A stretch of 64,000 nt of DNA from assembly GCA_032164245.1 (NCBI GenBank), contig JAVMKO010000001.1, forward strand, positions 248,753,644 to 248,817,643, written 5' to 3'. Made by a program: the position numbers and the translations under genes. Position 1 is the first letter of the stretch, and each line of letters opens with the position of its first letter. The DNA is from Sternotherus odoratus (taxonomy: Eukaryota; Chordata; Testudines; Kinosternidae). This document shows positions 11,997 to 25,000 of the stretch, in pieces. Under the pieces are notes generated by a model. It was not told the origin of the DNA, searched no databases, and worked only from the letters and a program-made list of their open reading frames with translations.

Positions 11997-13659
11997 TTTA
12001 GATGCATAACTTTGAAAAAATAAGATCTTGGCCCAAATGTGGAAAAAACATATGCCAAAGACCATTAGACAGACTTATGAAGCAGCTCTGCCAAGTCTGT
12101 GGTACTTGGTCCATGCTGGCTCTATAGCACAATTGTTTTAGGCATGCACTTCACTGCAGAATTAATAGGTTTCTGAGGCACACAATATAGGGTGAGTCTA
12201 CCATAATAGTATAATTTATAAACAATTTATGAGCTTGGAGGGTGTGGGTTTCTAGGGCTCACAACTTTGGGAAGCAATTTTCTGCAGCTCCTCTATAAAT
12301 TAGTTCTTAGCAATTGTTAAGGCATTTTGAGACAGATTAGGAACATGTAAACCACTATTTTATTTATTTCAGAGGGTCCACTTCAATGTTTTCCTCCCTA
12401 GTAAATTAAATACTGTGAACTAAATAATGTAAACTAAAACCTCTTATAATTAAATAAAAACAGTTCTGAATTGACTTACTCCGCATGTTAGCAATTTAAT
12501 TTGGTTTAGAGATTTTTTTATTAAACTACATTTATGTTTCAATGTAAATAAAAAGAAATGTTTGTATAGTATTCAAATTTGTCCACTGAGTGGCAGTCAT
12601 GTTTCACTGAGCTAAAACACATACATACATACACACATTATACATTAAAAATATGTCTGTTACATGTCTGGAAACAAAAAACAGCAGTTAAAAGGAACAG
12701 TAAAACCATTCCACTGGGCTTCTGTACATAAATCACTTAGCTTGCTCCCAGTTTTAATATCTTCACATTGGCTTCTAGTTTAACACGCTGCACAGCTCGC
12801 ACTTAACTCTGCTGGAGGTCTATAGCTCTGTAGGACTTTGCATCATTTTACTGGACATGCAAAGATTTAGCCAAGTTTCTTAATACTAATTCATAGCCAT
12901 ACTGTAACAGTTTCTTCAGAGAGGTTATGGTGGAATTCAATTTGGGATCTCTAAAGCTGAATGCATAATATAAAAAAGTTAAGACGACCAATTATTTTAC
13001 ATATAAAGGAAAAGCTTTTAGACATTATTAGTCTTTTTACTATTTCTCTTTAAGGAAAATATTAAAGAATCGTTGGTCTAATAGCCAACAATATTCCTTT
13101 GTAAATACAAGTTTTAAAGTTTAGAGGAATATAAAGAAAGTATAATAAAACCAATCTGCTTTTTCCACCGAATTCTCATTGAGTCATCTTAGCAGATTCA
13201 TTTCACAGTTTATTTTAACAACTATTTCCAAAGGAGAGTATGTAGACTAAGTTTCAACCCAGTGAACATTTGATAACTAAGTTGTAAACTACACAAAAAA
13301 TGGGGACCTCTAATGGAAATGCTGACAAATGCTAACAGCAGTAGTTATACTATGACATTCTAACCACACAGCCTCCTTCAGAAAAAAACAAAATGTCTTT
13401 TTTTAGTATGTTCTTTAAGAAGCCAAAGAGTAAGAAAGTTTGTTGCTATCTTTATTTTCTGTTTTTGTTGTGAATTTACCATAATGTTTTTGTTCCATTT
13501 ACAACCAACATTTTTTTTTGTAAGAGACAAAAGCAGCCTCTTTATAATGACGCATTTCAGACTTTTCACTGGACTTTTTCCTCCTCCCCTGGATGACTAT
13601 AGCAAAAGCTGTCAGTTATGATTACCCCCTTATGCAAACTCTTGGATTGTGTAGAACAG
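11997..13659. other. AT-rich unassigned sequence
   Basis: Rich in homopolymer A and T runs, with a short acat microsatellite near 12,620. No exon or element recognised. Confidence 0.45.
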
Positions 13660-13942
13660 GATTAGGCAACACTCAAGCTGATTTTCAGTGGCACTCACAC
13701 TGCCCAGGTCCTGCCCGTAGGTTCGGGGAGCTCTGCATATTAATTTAATTTTAAATGAAGCTTCTTAAACATTTTTAAAACCTTATTTACTTTACATACA
13801 ACAATAGTTTAGTTCTATATTATAGACTTATAGAAAGAGACCGTCTAAAATTGTTAAGATGTATTATTGGCACACAAAATCTTAAATTAGAGTGAATAAA
13901 TGAAGATTCAGCACATCACTTCTGAAAGGTTTCTGACCCTTG
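13660..13942. mobile_element. hAT-like element, family B
   Basis: Full-length relative of 22,598-22,909 (shared cacactgcc, tacatacaacaatag, tatagacttatagaaagaga, gaataaatgaagat). Terminal repeats are worn. Confidence 0.72.
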
Positions 13943-14479
13943 GCATAGAAAGAAAGAAAACCAATATCCTGGGGGGGACCAGGCTCTAATAGTATGGGAG
14001 TCAAAAGAAGGGGAGTATTAAGACCTTTAAACTTACTCTGAGCTACTTCTCCAATATAAAAATAAAGATGATTGCCAGGTCTGCTCCATGTTTAAGATGA
14101 TTCCAAGCCAACTCAGTGCCTAAGAGCCATAGTTACTAAGTGATAAACATCATCCGGTCCAGATGCAGAAACAGCCAATCTGGGGCTGACATGTAGATGT
14201 GTTTAGAAAGAGGCAGCAACAGGCTGCTCCAGTGAGTACAAACACACACGCACACTGTCTAGCAAACACATGGCACACGCACACCTTGTATTTCTCGGAG
14301 CCCAGACTGGAGCCCTTCATTACAGGACAAGACCAAATAGTGCTGAGTACACAGGTGCCAGTGTATGTAACTCTGCAGAGCTGCACACACCACACATACT
14401 GGACAGGCTAAGCAGCCACCTGAAACTCTCCCAGTCCCAGTAACACCAATGCCAGATCAGAAAGCCTACTTGAACCAGG

Positions 14480-15300
14480 AGAGCTGCCATGGGGAGTTAG
14501 AGAAAGGGGTCCTGGTGACAGGGAACATGGGGGGAGAGGATCTGGTAAGGAGGGGAGAGGATCTGGTATGGAGGGAGCACAGATGGGTGATGGGGGAGAA
14601 AGTGCACTGGGGGGCACAAAGGGTTGGGGGGCAGAGCGCAAGGAAGTCACAGAGTGGGGTGAAAGGGGACAACAGAGAATCGGATGAGGGGGAAGGGAGA
14701 GTCCGGGTGGAGTGGAGGGGTTTGGCAGAGAGGATCGGTGAGGGGAACAGGAGAGCCTGGGGGGTGGGAAGAGGATTGGGGTGGGAAGGAGAGTCGGGGG
14801 GGGGAGAGCACCCCAAGAGGGGTGCAGAGGGTCTGGTGGGAGGAGGAAAGAGTCCCAGGGGAAGGCACAGATGCACAGAGGATTGGGTATGGGGGAGGGG
14901 ACAGTGCCCTAGGGGGGTCACAGAGGATCAGGTTGGGAGGACAGAGGGGGGGGGGCACAGAGGGTCAAGTGGAGGGGGAAGCCCCAAGAAGGGGCACAGA
15001 GGGTTGGGTGGAGGGGAGGACACAGAGGATCTGTTGGGGAGGAGCGACAGAGTCCTGGGGGGGGAGCACAGAGGATGTGGTGGTGGGGGGCGAATCCCAT
15101 GGGAGGACACAGAGTATTGGGGGAGGGGAGGGCACCCTGGGGGGGGGGCAGAGGATGGGGGAGCTACAGACTGTGGAGTGAAGAGGGAAGCCCCGGGGGG
15201 CACAGGGGTCGGGTGACGGGTTCTGGTGAGCGGAGATTTGCTGAGTGGGAGCGGAGGGGGGAGGACCGGAGGGGGGGACCAGAGAGCCGGTGAGGGGGGG
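14480..15300 (+). repeat. Degenerate G-rich minisatellite upstream of the CpG island
   Basis: About 0.8 kb of strongly G-skewed + strand made of imperfect units around gggcacagaggatctggt and ggaggggg. The long open frames on both strands here come from this composition and are not genes. Many runs of 3 to 9 G make G-quadruplexes likely on the + strand. Confidence 0.75.
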
Positions 15301-15479
15301 CGGGGGGAGCGGTGCTGACGGGGGGGGCACACAGCGGGGTCTGGTGACAGGGAAGCGAGGGGAGCGGGTGAAAGGCAGCGCGGGGGAGCCGCGGGCCAAG
15401 GGACATTGGGTGACGAGGGGAGCCGGGGCGGCCGGGCGAGGGGGGCACCGCGGGGGCCGGGGGCAGTTACCGGACTCAC

Positions 15480-15990
15480 GAGGCTCAAACTCCACGGAAA
15501 GTTGGCGCAGCCGCGTGGGTCGCTGCGCCGCGCCCCGGCCGGGCTGCGGGCGCCTCGCGTACAGCCGGGACTAGCCGGAGCCAGGCGCTCCCGTCCGTGT
15601 CCCTGGTGTCATTCGCCTCGCCCCCCCCCCCCCCCGCTGAGTCCCCGGGGGGGGGGGGGTCCCAACCCCGCGCCACCGGGCGAGCGGAGCTCCCGGCCCC
15701 ATCGCCCGGCCAGTCCCGGGGGGGGGGGCGCCTCCCCCTCCCCTTACGGGCTGAAGTTCCGCCGAGGCGCCTCGCGCCTCCCCGCCAGGTGCGCAGCGAG
15801 GGTTGGCACGAGGGGACGGGGCGTCAGGAGCAACCTGTAGCGCGTGCGAGTCACTCACCGAGCCGCCGCGGCTCCCTCGTTGAGCCGCTCCCCGCGGAGC
15901 GCGGATGACTGACTCTCGCGCGCGGGGGGGGGAGGGGGGGTGAGGAGCGCGGCTTGAGCCTTCTCGGCGCCCGTAGTTCCAGACGCTGGG
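15480..15990 (-). other. Candidate 5' non-coding exon(s) of a divergent gene (ELF1 by synteny)
   Basis: On the - strand two perfect GTGAGT donors follow GC-rich sequence: GAGCCTC|GTGAGT with the last exon base at 15,480, and GGCTCG|GTGAGT with the last exon base at 15,859. They could be alternative first exons of the gene transcribed away from WBP4. In human that neighbour is ELF1, whose first exons are non-coding. No coding sequence is visible and the 5' limits are guesses, so the gene name is inference from gene order only. Confidence 0.4.
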
Positions 15991-16070
15991 ACGGGCCACA
16001 CTGTGCCTCTGCTGAGTGCAGCCGCTCGGGGCGTTCGAAAGGGCCCGGCGCGCGGAGCAGAGCGGCGGCG

Positions 16071-16072
16071 AT
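16071..16072 (+). CDS. WBP4: WBP4 exon 1 coding part (AT of the start codon)
   Basis: The sequence gcggcgAT|GTGAGT gives the first two bases of ATG; the third base is the G that opens exon 2. The 5' untranslated part lies upstream in the CpG island, with an unmarked start. Confidence 0.8.
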
Positions 16073-19015
16073 GTGAGTGTCTGTGAGGGGCCACCCCGGG
16101 ACCCCCCCCCCCCCGTCCCTGCGCGCGCGGGGGTGACTAGGGCGCCTCGGCCCCGCCGTGTGCGGCGGAGTGAGTGGAACGGCTCCTCCTCCCCGGCACA
16201 TCCCACAGCCAGCTCCCCCCCCCCCCAGTGCAAACCCTCTGCTGGGGGGATCCCGGGAGTGTCACTGCCCCCTCCCCTCCGTGCAGCCCGCTCCCTAGCG
16301 CGGGGCGGCAGGGGACCCTGTCTGCTTAACACTATCCGTGCTTCCAACTAAAGCCCTCGCCTGTGCCACTCATAACACCCGAGGATCTGACAGATCCGAT
16401 TCCCGGCTCTCCCCTTTGGTGCTGTTTGTTTTGTGTCTGTGACTCTTGTCTTCGTCTGTGGGAAGCAACCCTAGACAGCTTCACTTTCTTGTGGAGCAAC
16501 GTGCTGCAGTCTTTTTGGGTGGTAAACACTGCAGAGGAGCGTTTACATTTCATTCCCTAAACCAGGCCCTGGATACAGCTGGTGTTGAAGAAATCAATAT
16601 AGATACATAGATTTAATAGTCTTTTAAAATACTGGAAACATCTATATTTAATTTTAGCTGTTACATTTTTTTCTTATTTGAGTTTTGGCCTTAGTCGACT
16701 TAACAGTAATGAGTGTGAGTCAGGTGAATAAGATTTGTTCCGGTGTCCCTTTCATCTCCTTCCTTTATATTTCTGCAATTTGTTTTATTTGCTAAATATA
16801 CTTAAATACAGTGCTCTTTACTTCACTCTGCAATAGCAGTGCTTTTGTATGGTTTCCACCGTCTGTTAGGATTTCACAGATTAGCTGGTCATGCAAACTG
16901 AAACAGATCAGTACTTGATTTAAAGTTTTTTTCTTTCCCTTTTATTGTATGATACGGTTGCCACAGTTCAGAGCAACTGTACCTGTATTCCTGCTCCATG
17001 TTCCAGCAAGTGAAGCCATGGTTGGCTTCCAGTCATCACCTCGCTTGGGCATCTCTTTCCTTGAAATTGGAGTTTTTCCAGGCTGCACTGTTTCCTCCTA
17101 ACACTTTGTTATTCCCAACAAACCTAAATGGCTAAACAAGCCAGAATCTGTGCTTTGCTCTCTCACTCTTTCCAGATTTTATTAAAAGTGTAATTTCCCA
17201 GTTATAAGTTACCATACATCTCATTCTAAGCAAGCTCATTTATTCTTAAAGTGATAGCATTACAGAGAAAACATATTAAAAATAAGAAAAGAACTTACGT
17301 GCATGCTAATAAGCTTAGTAAAATCACTCTACCCCAGCTCTACAAGTGCTCAGGTAGGAGTCAGTCCTTCACACCCACGGACTAGGTAGATCAGCCCATG
17401 TCTTTATTCATTTTGGGCCTTTCATCTCCAGTCTTGATGAAGGGGTAATCAGCATACAGTGGTTTTTCCCTCCGGACATAGCTTTAAAAGGTTTGGTTCA
17501 CACTCAGTTTAGCCTATCCACATAGTTCAGTCCTTCGATCGGACAGGCCCACAATAATACATAATCTTTACATTTAATATAATGGACTCCAAAGATACTA
17601 AGCTTACTCGTTTCCTGTATCAACATACTATTGAATTGTTAGATGGCGTAGGTTGTAACTTGGGCCCTGTCCACATTAATATCAACCATGTTAGCTACAG
17701 CTGTGATTAAGGGCATATCTATAAGTATGGCTAAATTGGCCCTACTGCAGTCGATGCAGCAATGTCGATCTAGCTGGTCTGGTGAAGAGCTGCTAAGTCG
17801 ATGGCAGAGCATTCTCCCATAAACTTTTGTACTCCAGCTCCCCGAGAAGTCTAAGGAGACAGGAGAGCATCCCACCACACCCCAGCCCACGGCTCCCCAC
17901 ACCCATTGTGCCAAACTCTAGGCCCGGAAGCACTGTGCTCCTTGCCTCTCCAGTCCTACTCTCTGCTATAGCCCGCGTCTCCACTGGGGCTCCTTCCTGC
18001 AGGACTGAGATGGACTGTCCTAAATGTGCTGCTCCAGGGAGACTGGCCTCCAGGGAGCAGCTCTGGGAAGCCCAGCACGTTTGCCAACAGGGCTTCCTGT
18101 GCGCAGAAAGTGGGGAGGGATCAAGCCCACCTGCCCAGCCATCTGGGTCTGCATCATGCTGTGCCAGCCATTCCGCACTGTGTGTCTGACTGTTTCACTC
18201 TTATCTGCAGAGCAGGCAGGGCTGGCTCCAGGCACCAGCACAGCAAGCACGTGCCTGGGGTGGCCAATGACAGGGGGTGGCATTCCAGCAGCTGACAGGG
18301 TGGCCCCTCCCGCGGCTTCAGTGGCACGACTGCAGCAGATCAGCCGGCTGGACCCGGTGATTCGGCGGTACAACTGCAGCAGTTCCGCCGAAGTCGTGGG
18401 ACCGCTGGATCTGCCGCAGGCATGCCACCAAAGCTGGGGGTCCGGCCAGCTGACCTATCAGCTCCCGGAATGCCACCCCCCTACTTGGGGCGGCAGAAAA
18501 GGTAGAGCCGGCCCTGAGGGCAGGTCAGTGGGGGTTACCTGCATGCTCCAAGCTTCCTCTGTATCCTGGCGCTGCTGCAGCTTCCTTTTCAGGGAGACAA
18601 AAGCCCCTTCTTAGCATAGCCAGTCCCCTATTCCACTGCTGACTCCTCCAGCCTGCTGCTGCTACCTCCACTGGGCTCTGAGAACAGAGATCCAGGGCCT
18701 TCCCTTGTTCCCTTCATCCTGGTACTGGCCTAACCCCCGGTAGTCCAAACCCACCCTGACCTGAACTCAAGGGTATCAAGTTCTTTTTTATAGCCAACCC
18801 AACCCAAAGCAGACACTTGCAAGCCCCTACTGGCTTCCTCTCCCACCCTCTCAATCCTGCAAACACTCAGGGATAGTCTATTCAGGAGGGCTTTGGAGCG
18901 GAGCACAGAGATGGAGCATGGAGCAGCGGAGCTGCAGGTTTTTGCCTGGAGCTGGAGTGGAGCTGGAGCACCGCTCCAAAGCCCTGCTATGCAGAGAAAT
19001 TGACCTGAATAGCTA

Positions 19016-19066
<51 letters not shown>

Positions 19067-22000
19067 AGGAATAACTATATAGTGAATAGTTTATTCTCAG
19101 TAGCTCCCAATGTGGATGCTCTTTTAGAGAATAAACGTGATTTCATTGCAGAGTAATTACTTCACTTTGGAAGCTGATGATTATGCAATTAAAATTACTT
19201 TTTTTTCTGGAATAGAGTATCCACATGGGGAGCTAATCCAGAATAACTATTCAGTTCAATGAAACTATTTACATGCTTAAAGATAAACACATGCATAAAT
19301 CTGCTAAGAATTGGAGCCTTAGATTATACAGGCATTTGGGACAAGAAACTTGTCTTTAAATAGGATTGCAAAGCAGTAATTTGATACTGTATAAATAATT
19401 ATACACCCACCCCCCAAATAATAAAAGAACATTAATATTGCAGAGTCAAGTGCTCAAAAGTTAGGAAATAACTGGAATAAATTTCAACTTTATAAGTATT
19501 CAAAGTTGCTTATGCAATGTTAAACTCGCCATTTTATGTGTGCATTATGATACAGCCTTTAATTACATGATCACAAACTATCTTATCTACAGTCCAACCA
19601 CCACAGACCATGAAAGCAGTGCCTCTTAGCTCCCTCACCTCTTCCTGGTCACTTACACAGAGTTCCATCTTGGCTGGGGCCACTCAACCCCATTGGAGGC
19701 AACATGACAGGAAAGTAAGGAACAGAGGCTTAGCAAAGGAATTTCTTAACCACAGTCACTTTAATTTTAAAAGACACAGAGAGTTACAGATTTGTGCAAA
19801 ATAACAAAAGTTCTGAGACAAACTCTGCCTTGGTTTGGTCTGACTCTTACCCGTTCCATGAGTCTGAGGTTTCTCAGTGTTTCAGGATGGGCAGAGACCT
19901 ACCTCCTGTCTTTTCTATCCTGCACATCCTGATTCCACAAGGTTGACCCCACCTCTGAGAAATGCCACCCCCCAAATACAGTCTCTCATGTGCCCAGCCT
20001 GAGAAGCTTCAGATCTACAAGCTATGTACAAAAAACATTGTTCCTTGGGGACAAATTTCTTGATTTTTTGTGACAGTAGCATTTTTTTTAATGTATTTTC
20101 TTTTTTTTAGAAGATAGAGAGCCCCACATAATATATTATATTCTTGAAGTTTTATGAATGTGTAGTCCTTTTACAGTGCTATTAATACTCATTCACTTCA
20201 AAGAATACAGCCCAAAGTGAACCTGTTCCTCTGCCTCTCAAAAGTTAACCAGGGATTATTGTGGGGATTCACTTTGCATTTGTTAAAAGAGTTAGAGTGG
20301 TTTAGGAACAACTTCTCAACTAAGAAAGAAGGTCCCAGAGGTGCTGTGGGCATGCTCTCCAATTGCCTATTTCAAATTTTCCAGTCTTTGCCTAATACAT
20401 TTTGGTACATAACTTAGACTCTATTCCAGATCTGCTCCAGAATCCTTTGCACAGTTTTGAGTTGTAAAAAAATATACCTTTCCTTCTCTCTAAAATTGTA
20501 TAGAACTACATTTTTTATTTAAATTCATCATGTTGTATAGCCAAAGTATGGATTTATGTTATGTAGATAGTTTAAAAAAATATTAGTGTACATTTTTATT
20601 GCAGATATTAGGAATTGTGCAATTCCCAGTGCTATATATTTAATAAGCCTAACTACTGCAGCTGTTAATATTTAGAACAGCGGTTCTCAACCTTACCTTT
20701 AGCGCAACCCCTTTTTTCTGAGCGGCACGGCGCCGCGACCTCTTGTGTGTCCGCCGAAAAGCCACCGAATGAATTACTTCCGCATTCAGCGACTATTTAT
20801 ATTCCGCAGTCAGAATATTTATATTCCGCATTCAGCGTTCCCGAAATAGCTCGGCATGTCCGCTGAAAAGCCGCCGAAAGCGGAAGCGATCGTGATCACG
20901 GCGGCGGCTTTTCGGCGGAAAAAAACAGCTCGCGGCCCCGAGGGGTCGCAACCCACAGGTTGAGAACCCCTGATTTAGAAGGTTATCTGACTACTGAAGC
21001 ACCAAAAACATAATTTCTGTTGTAAGTGAAGGCTTTGGGTCTGCAGAAATTTTTGCAAAGCCATAGGCAACAGCTTGGACACACTCCCTAGTTTGAGAGC
21101 TTCTGATCTATTTTATGAAATACTGCAGTCAAACTCATTAATACATCTTGTTTTGGACCTAGAATAACCATTCTAACCTGTCCACAAAAACTTGTGCAGA
21201 AGAAATCCTTGACAGCACAACCAAGCACCATGGAAATGCTGGACTTGGTTTCTGATGTTCTCTGTTTCAGAACTTTTTCCTTTGGTTATTCTGCATAAAT
21301 ATACCTAATTTTTTTCTAATTTATGTATTTGTTTGTTTATGTTTAGGGCTGATTACTGGAAATCACAGCCAAAGAAATTATGTGCTTACTGCAAGTGCTG
21401 GATAGCAGACAACAAGCCTGTATGTTGGTTTAGTTAGTGTAATATTACTGATTCTGAAGTACTAGAATTTGAATTATATGCTTTTAAAATATTATTTTAG
21501 TATTGCTTACTGACATGTAAACTAATGTTTACCTACTGTGTGTTTTAAATATGCCTTTGTAAGCCATGTTAGCTGTAATACTAGAGAAAAAAATACTTGC
21601 AAATTAAGACCTGAATCCTTCATTAAGAATCTCCTGTACTTCCATGGACCTTAATGAAAGACTGGAGCCCTAGGGCTTAATCCTGCATTCTTTATTCATG
21701 TGTAAAAAGTCTGAAGAATCAAGTTCCATTTTCTCAGGCTCCATAATTTGAATTTTGCCCCACCTTGAAGCAAGGCTGGCCATTTCTTGGGAATTATTAT
21801 TGGAATATACTAATGAAAATTACTGAAAAATATTTAGCAATACAATAATAGTTTTGCAGTATATATAGTATGTATATAATACTGAAAACTGAAATATGAG
21901 TTGTGGCATGTATAATTTTCTTGAGAAAATACTGAACCAAAATGTATACAGACATTCCAAGGTTCAGTATTATATTACAAATTTTAGTATTACGCCTATT

Positions 22001-25000
22001 GCAGTTTTACTTTTTATTTGTACAACCCTAAATTAATCTCCAAATCTACTTCCTTATTGAATTTGATAATTTGAATATGTAACTAAAATGAAGTGCAATG
22101 TGGTGTGTATTAATGAAACAGTTTTTAAAATAGAAAATGTCTTGAACTGGGACTAACTAGTTTTTCCTGGTGCAGTAAAAAACATGATTTTACCTAGTAA
22201 AAAACAGCCAGGTAAATACTATGCCCATCATCGTCTTGAAGCTTTACCTCTGTGGCGATCTTCTAAAGTCTCTACATGATCTGTTATGAAGCTTAGAATG
22301 TCAGTAGAATCCACAAGCACACAATAGTGTTGGCTCCCTTCTGCAGGCCTTCTGAAGTTTGTGCTCTAAGCACTTAAGACCAAATTATCACTTTGACCAG
22401 GCACCATTTGCCATGTTTGCTTGCCAGGCCTCCCGACGTACTTTTGAGCCTTGTTTGTCGGCAAGTGCACTATCACCTGGTTTCCTTCAATCCCAAGGGC
22501 TCCTAAACTCCCCCACAGCTTTCCCACCACACCTTGCTCCTAAACTCTTAAGGCTTCTGTTTCCAATACTCTATCTGGCAGACTTTTTGGTTTAGAGCAG
22601 GGGTAGGCCACCTATGGCATGTGTGCCAAAGGCTGTACATGAGCTGATTTTCAGAGGCACTCGCACTGCCCGGGTCCTGGCCACCGATCTGTGGGGGTTC
22701 TGCATTTTAATTTAATTTTAAATTAAGGTTCATAAACATTTTAAAAACCTAATTTACTGTACATACAACAATAGTTGAGTTCTATATTATAGACTTATAG
22801 AAAGAGATCCCCCAAAAGCGTTAAAATGTATTACTGGCACACAAAACCTTAAATGAGAGTGAATAAATGAAGATCTGGCATACCACTTCTGAAAGGTTGC
22901 TGACCCCTGCTTTAGAGGCTCTCCAATTGTCTTTCTAAATTATCCACATCCTACTCCTAGTCTGCCCGATCTCCTAGGTTACATACCTTGATTTCTGCTC
23001 CAAGTCTCAGATTGTTGCTTAACGGCTGAGGTTTTTAAAGTCCTCAAGAGCCTGGTGGATCTTAATATGATCTTCAGGAGGCCCATAAGTTCCTACTGAT
23101 CCACCAAAGTCTATATGGTAAGTCCTATACACTTGGAAAAGGGGAGTGGAAATTGAGATATGAATCCTGCTGGGGCACAGAAGGGAGCAAGAGAACTATG
23201 GACAATGCAAAACGCCCAAACTACACAGGGGTCCCCGCTCTTTAATTTGTTTGATGCATTTCCTGCAAATTATTTTTTCATTGTATTTTAATTTACTTTT
23301 TTCCTCTTTAAGAGCATTGAATTTCATGAAAGGGGAAAGAACCATAAGGAAAATGTGGCAAAGAAAATTAGTGAGGTAAATTGAACTTTTCCTTTTTTCC
23401 CTAAACTTTTAACTTTTAATCTCTTTTATTTATGCTTTTGGTCTATCGCCCCCCCCCCCATTTTTTTATTGTAGATTAAAAAGAAAAGTTTGGAAAAGGC
23501 AAAAGAAGAAGAAAAAATGTCAAAGGAATTTGCAGCAATGGAGGAAGCTGCACTGAAAGCATATCAAGAGGATCTGAAAAGGCTCGGAATTAAGTCAGGT
23601 AGTTCCTGTAGCTGCCAGAAAAGGCTTAAAGGCAGCAATAGAGAGAATATTGAAGAAGACTTTCTTTCTGTATTCGTTTTTCAGAAACTTCAGATTGTGT
23701 TTACATTGGCAAAAATGGGACATAATTTGCCACAATATTAGCAATAGTGGAAGCTGTTAATTTGTATAAGCAGGGTTTTTATAGTCATGTCTTCTAACCC
23801 TCAGGACAATTCAGCTGGGAGTTGAGGTTAAACATCATGGTGGTAAAAGTGCCTAAGCACTATCTACTGTACAGTTTCTATTATTACAGTTACTGGTGGA
23901 GCCTGCATCAGTCATTAATTATGGGCCCCAATTTTACCAATGGAGACAAGTGCATAGCTAATAGTTGAACTTTCACCCATCACTTAACTGTGTCCTTTTT
24001 TCTTTTTTTAATCTCCTCCCATTTTAAAGTTGAGCAGGTGCTTTTGTTCTGTTCCCATCAGGGTAAACTACCATTTTTTAAATTAATCCTGTTAGTTTGA
24101 ACCCTCCATGGAGACTGTCTCCTCCATAACTCTTTTGGTTTCTAGCTTCTGTTGACTCCGTGCTCAATAGCCCTGAGGTAATCCATGAATTTAGATTTTT
24201 GAACTTGTTGTTTCTACTGGTGATTTTCAGGCTGATTCATATAGTATAGTCTTACACTAGAAAAGCTTTTGATATTTAATATATCATGAAAGAAGAAACT
24301 ACTCTGGATTGAGTTGATATTTGCTGTTGCCTGTATGAGGAATGCCCAATAAGTAAATTCTCATTACAACTCTGAAATCATGGGTGTTATTTTCTTTAAG
24401 ATTCTATAGATCCCAGTTCAACACAAAGTAAACAGGAGGAAAAGAAAGAAAAGAAGGAAAAGAAAGAAAAGAAGGAAAAGAAAAAAAAGAGAAAAGACAC
24501 CTTAAAAGCACCATCAGATGAAACAAAGGAATGGGTGCAAGGACTTTCCCCTGAGGGTTACATGTATTACTACAATACTGTAACTGGAGGTAAATAATGG
24601 CAAGGAACAAATATTGATCTAACTGTTCCCTCTAAACAAAGCAGGGCACCGTGCACTTTGCTAGCCTTCCACTATCTGTGTTGATAGGTTGATTATTAGT
24701 TGATTATTATTAGACAATTATATAGAGTCCAGGTATTTTTATAAATTAATGACTTTTATAATTATGTGAGAGCGCCCAGATCTTAAGATGGGCCCTCTGG
24801 ATATTTTATTAATCAATAAATAACAAGAGAACTCATGGACATTCCTAGAAATTCTTGACACCCTTCAAAGATATTTAAATGCAGACAGGCAATCCCCTCT
24901 CTGCTCCCCACTCAAAAAAGGGCAATCAGAATCCACTTTATAAGGACTCTGGTTTAAAATGGGTAATTATTTGAGTACCAATAATATCTCAAGGTAAATG

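Larger units (their letters stand above)
15380..16345. promoter_or_regulatory. CpG island, probable bidirectional promoter
   Basis: About 1 kb dense in CpG, with long C and G runs (15,617-15,660 and near 15,720). On + it contains the WBP4 start exon with donor GTGAGT at 16,073. On - it contains two consensus donors (exon edges at 15,480 and 15,859). In human, ELF1 and WBP4 start head to head from one such island; that arrangement fits here. Exact start sites cannot be read from sequence. Confidence 0.75.

Noticed and set aside
14449..15495. Long Gly/Arg- or Pro/Ser-rich open frames on both strands
   Set aside because: They follow from the G-rich tandem tract and CpG island; no domain, splice or codon-use support.
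15571..16347. 258-codon frame on - across the CpG island
   Set aside because: Compositional frame, full of homopolymer-derived Gly/Arg/Pro; it overlaps the WBP4 start region.
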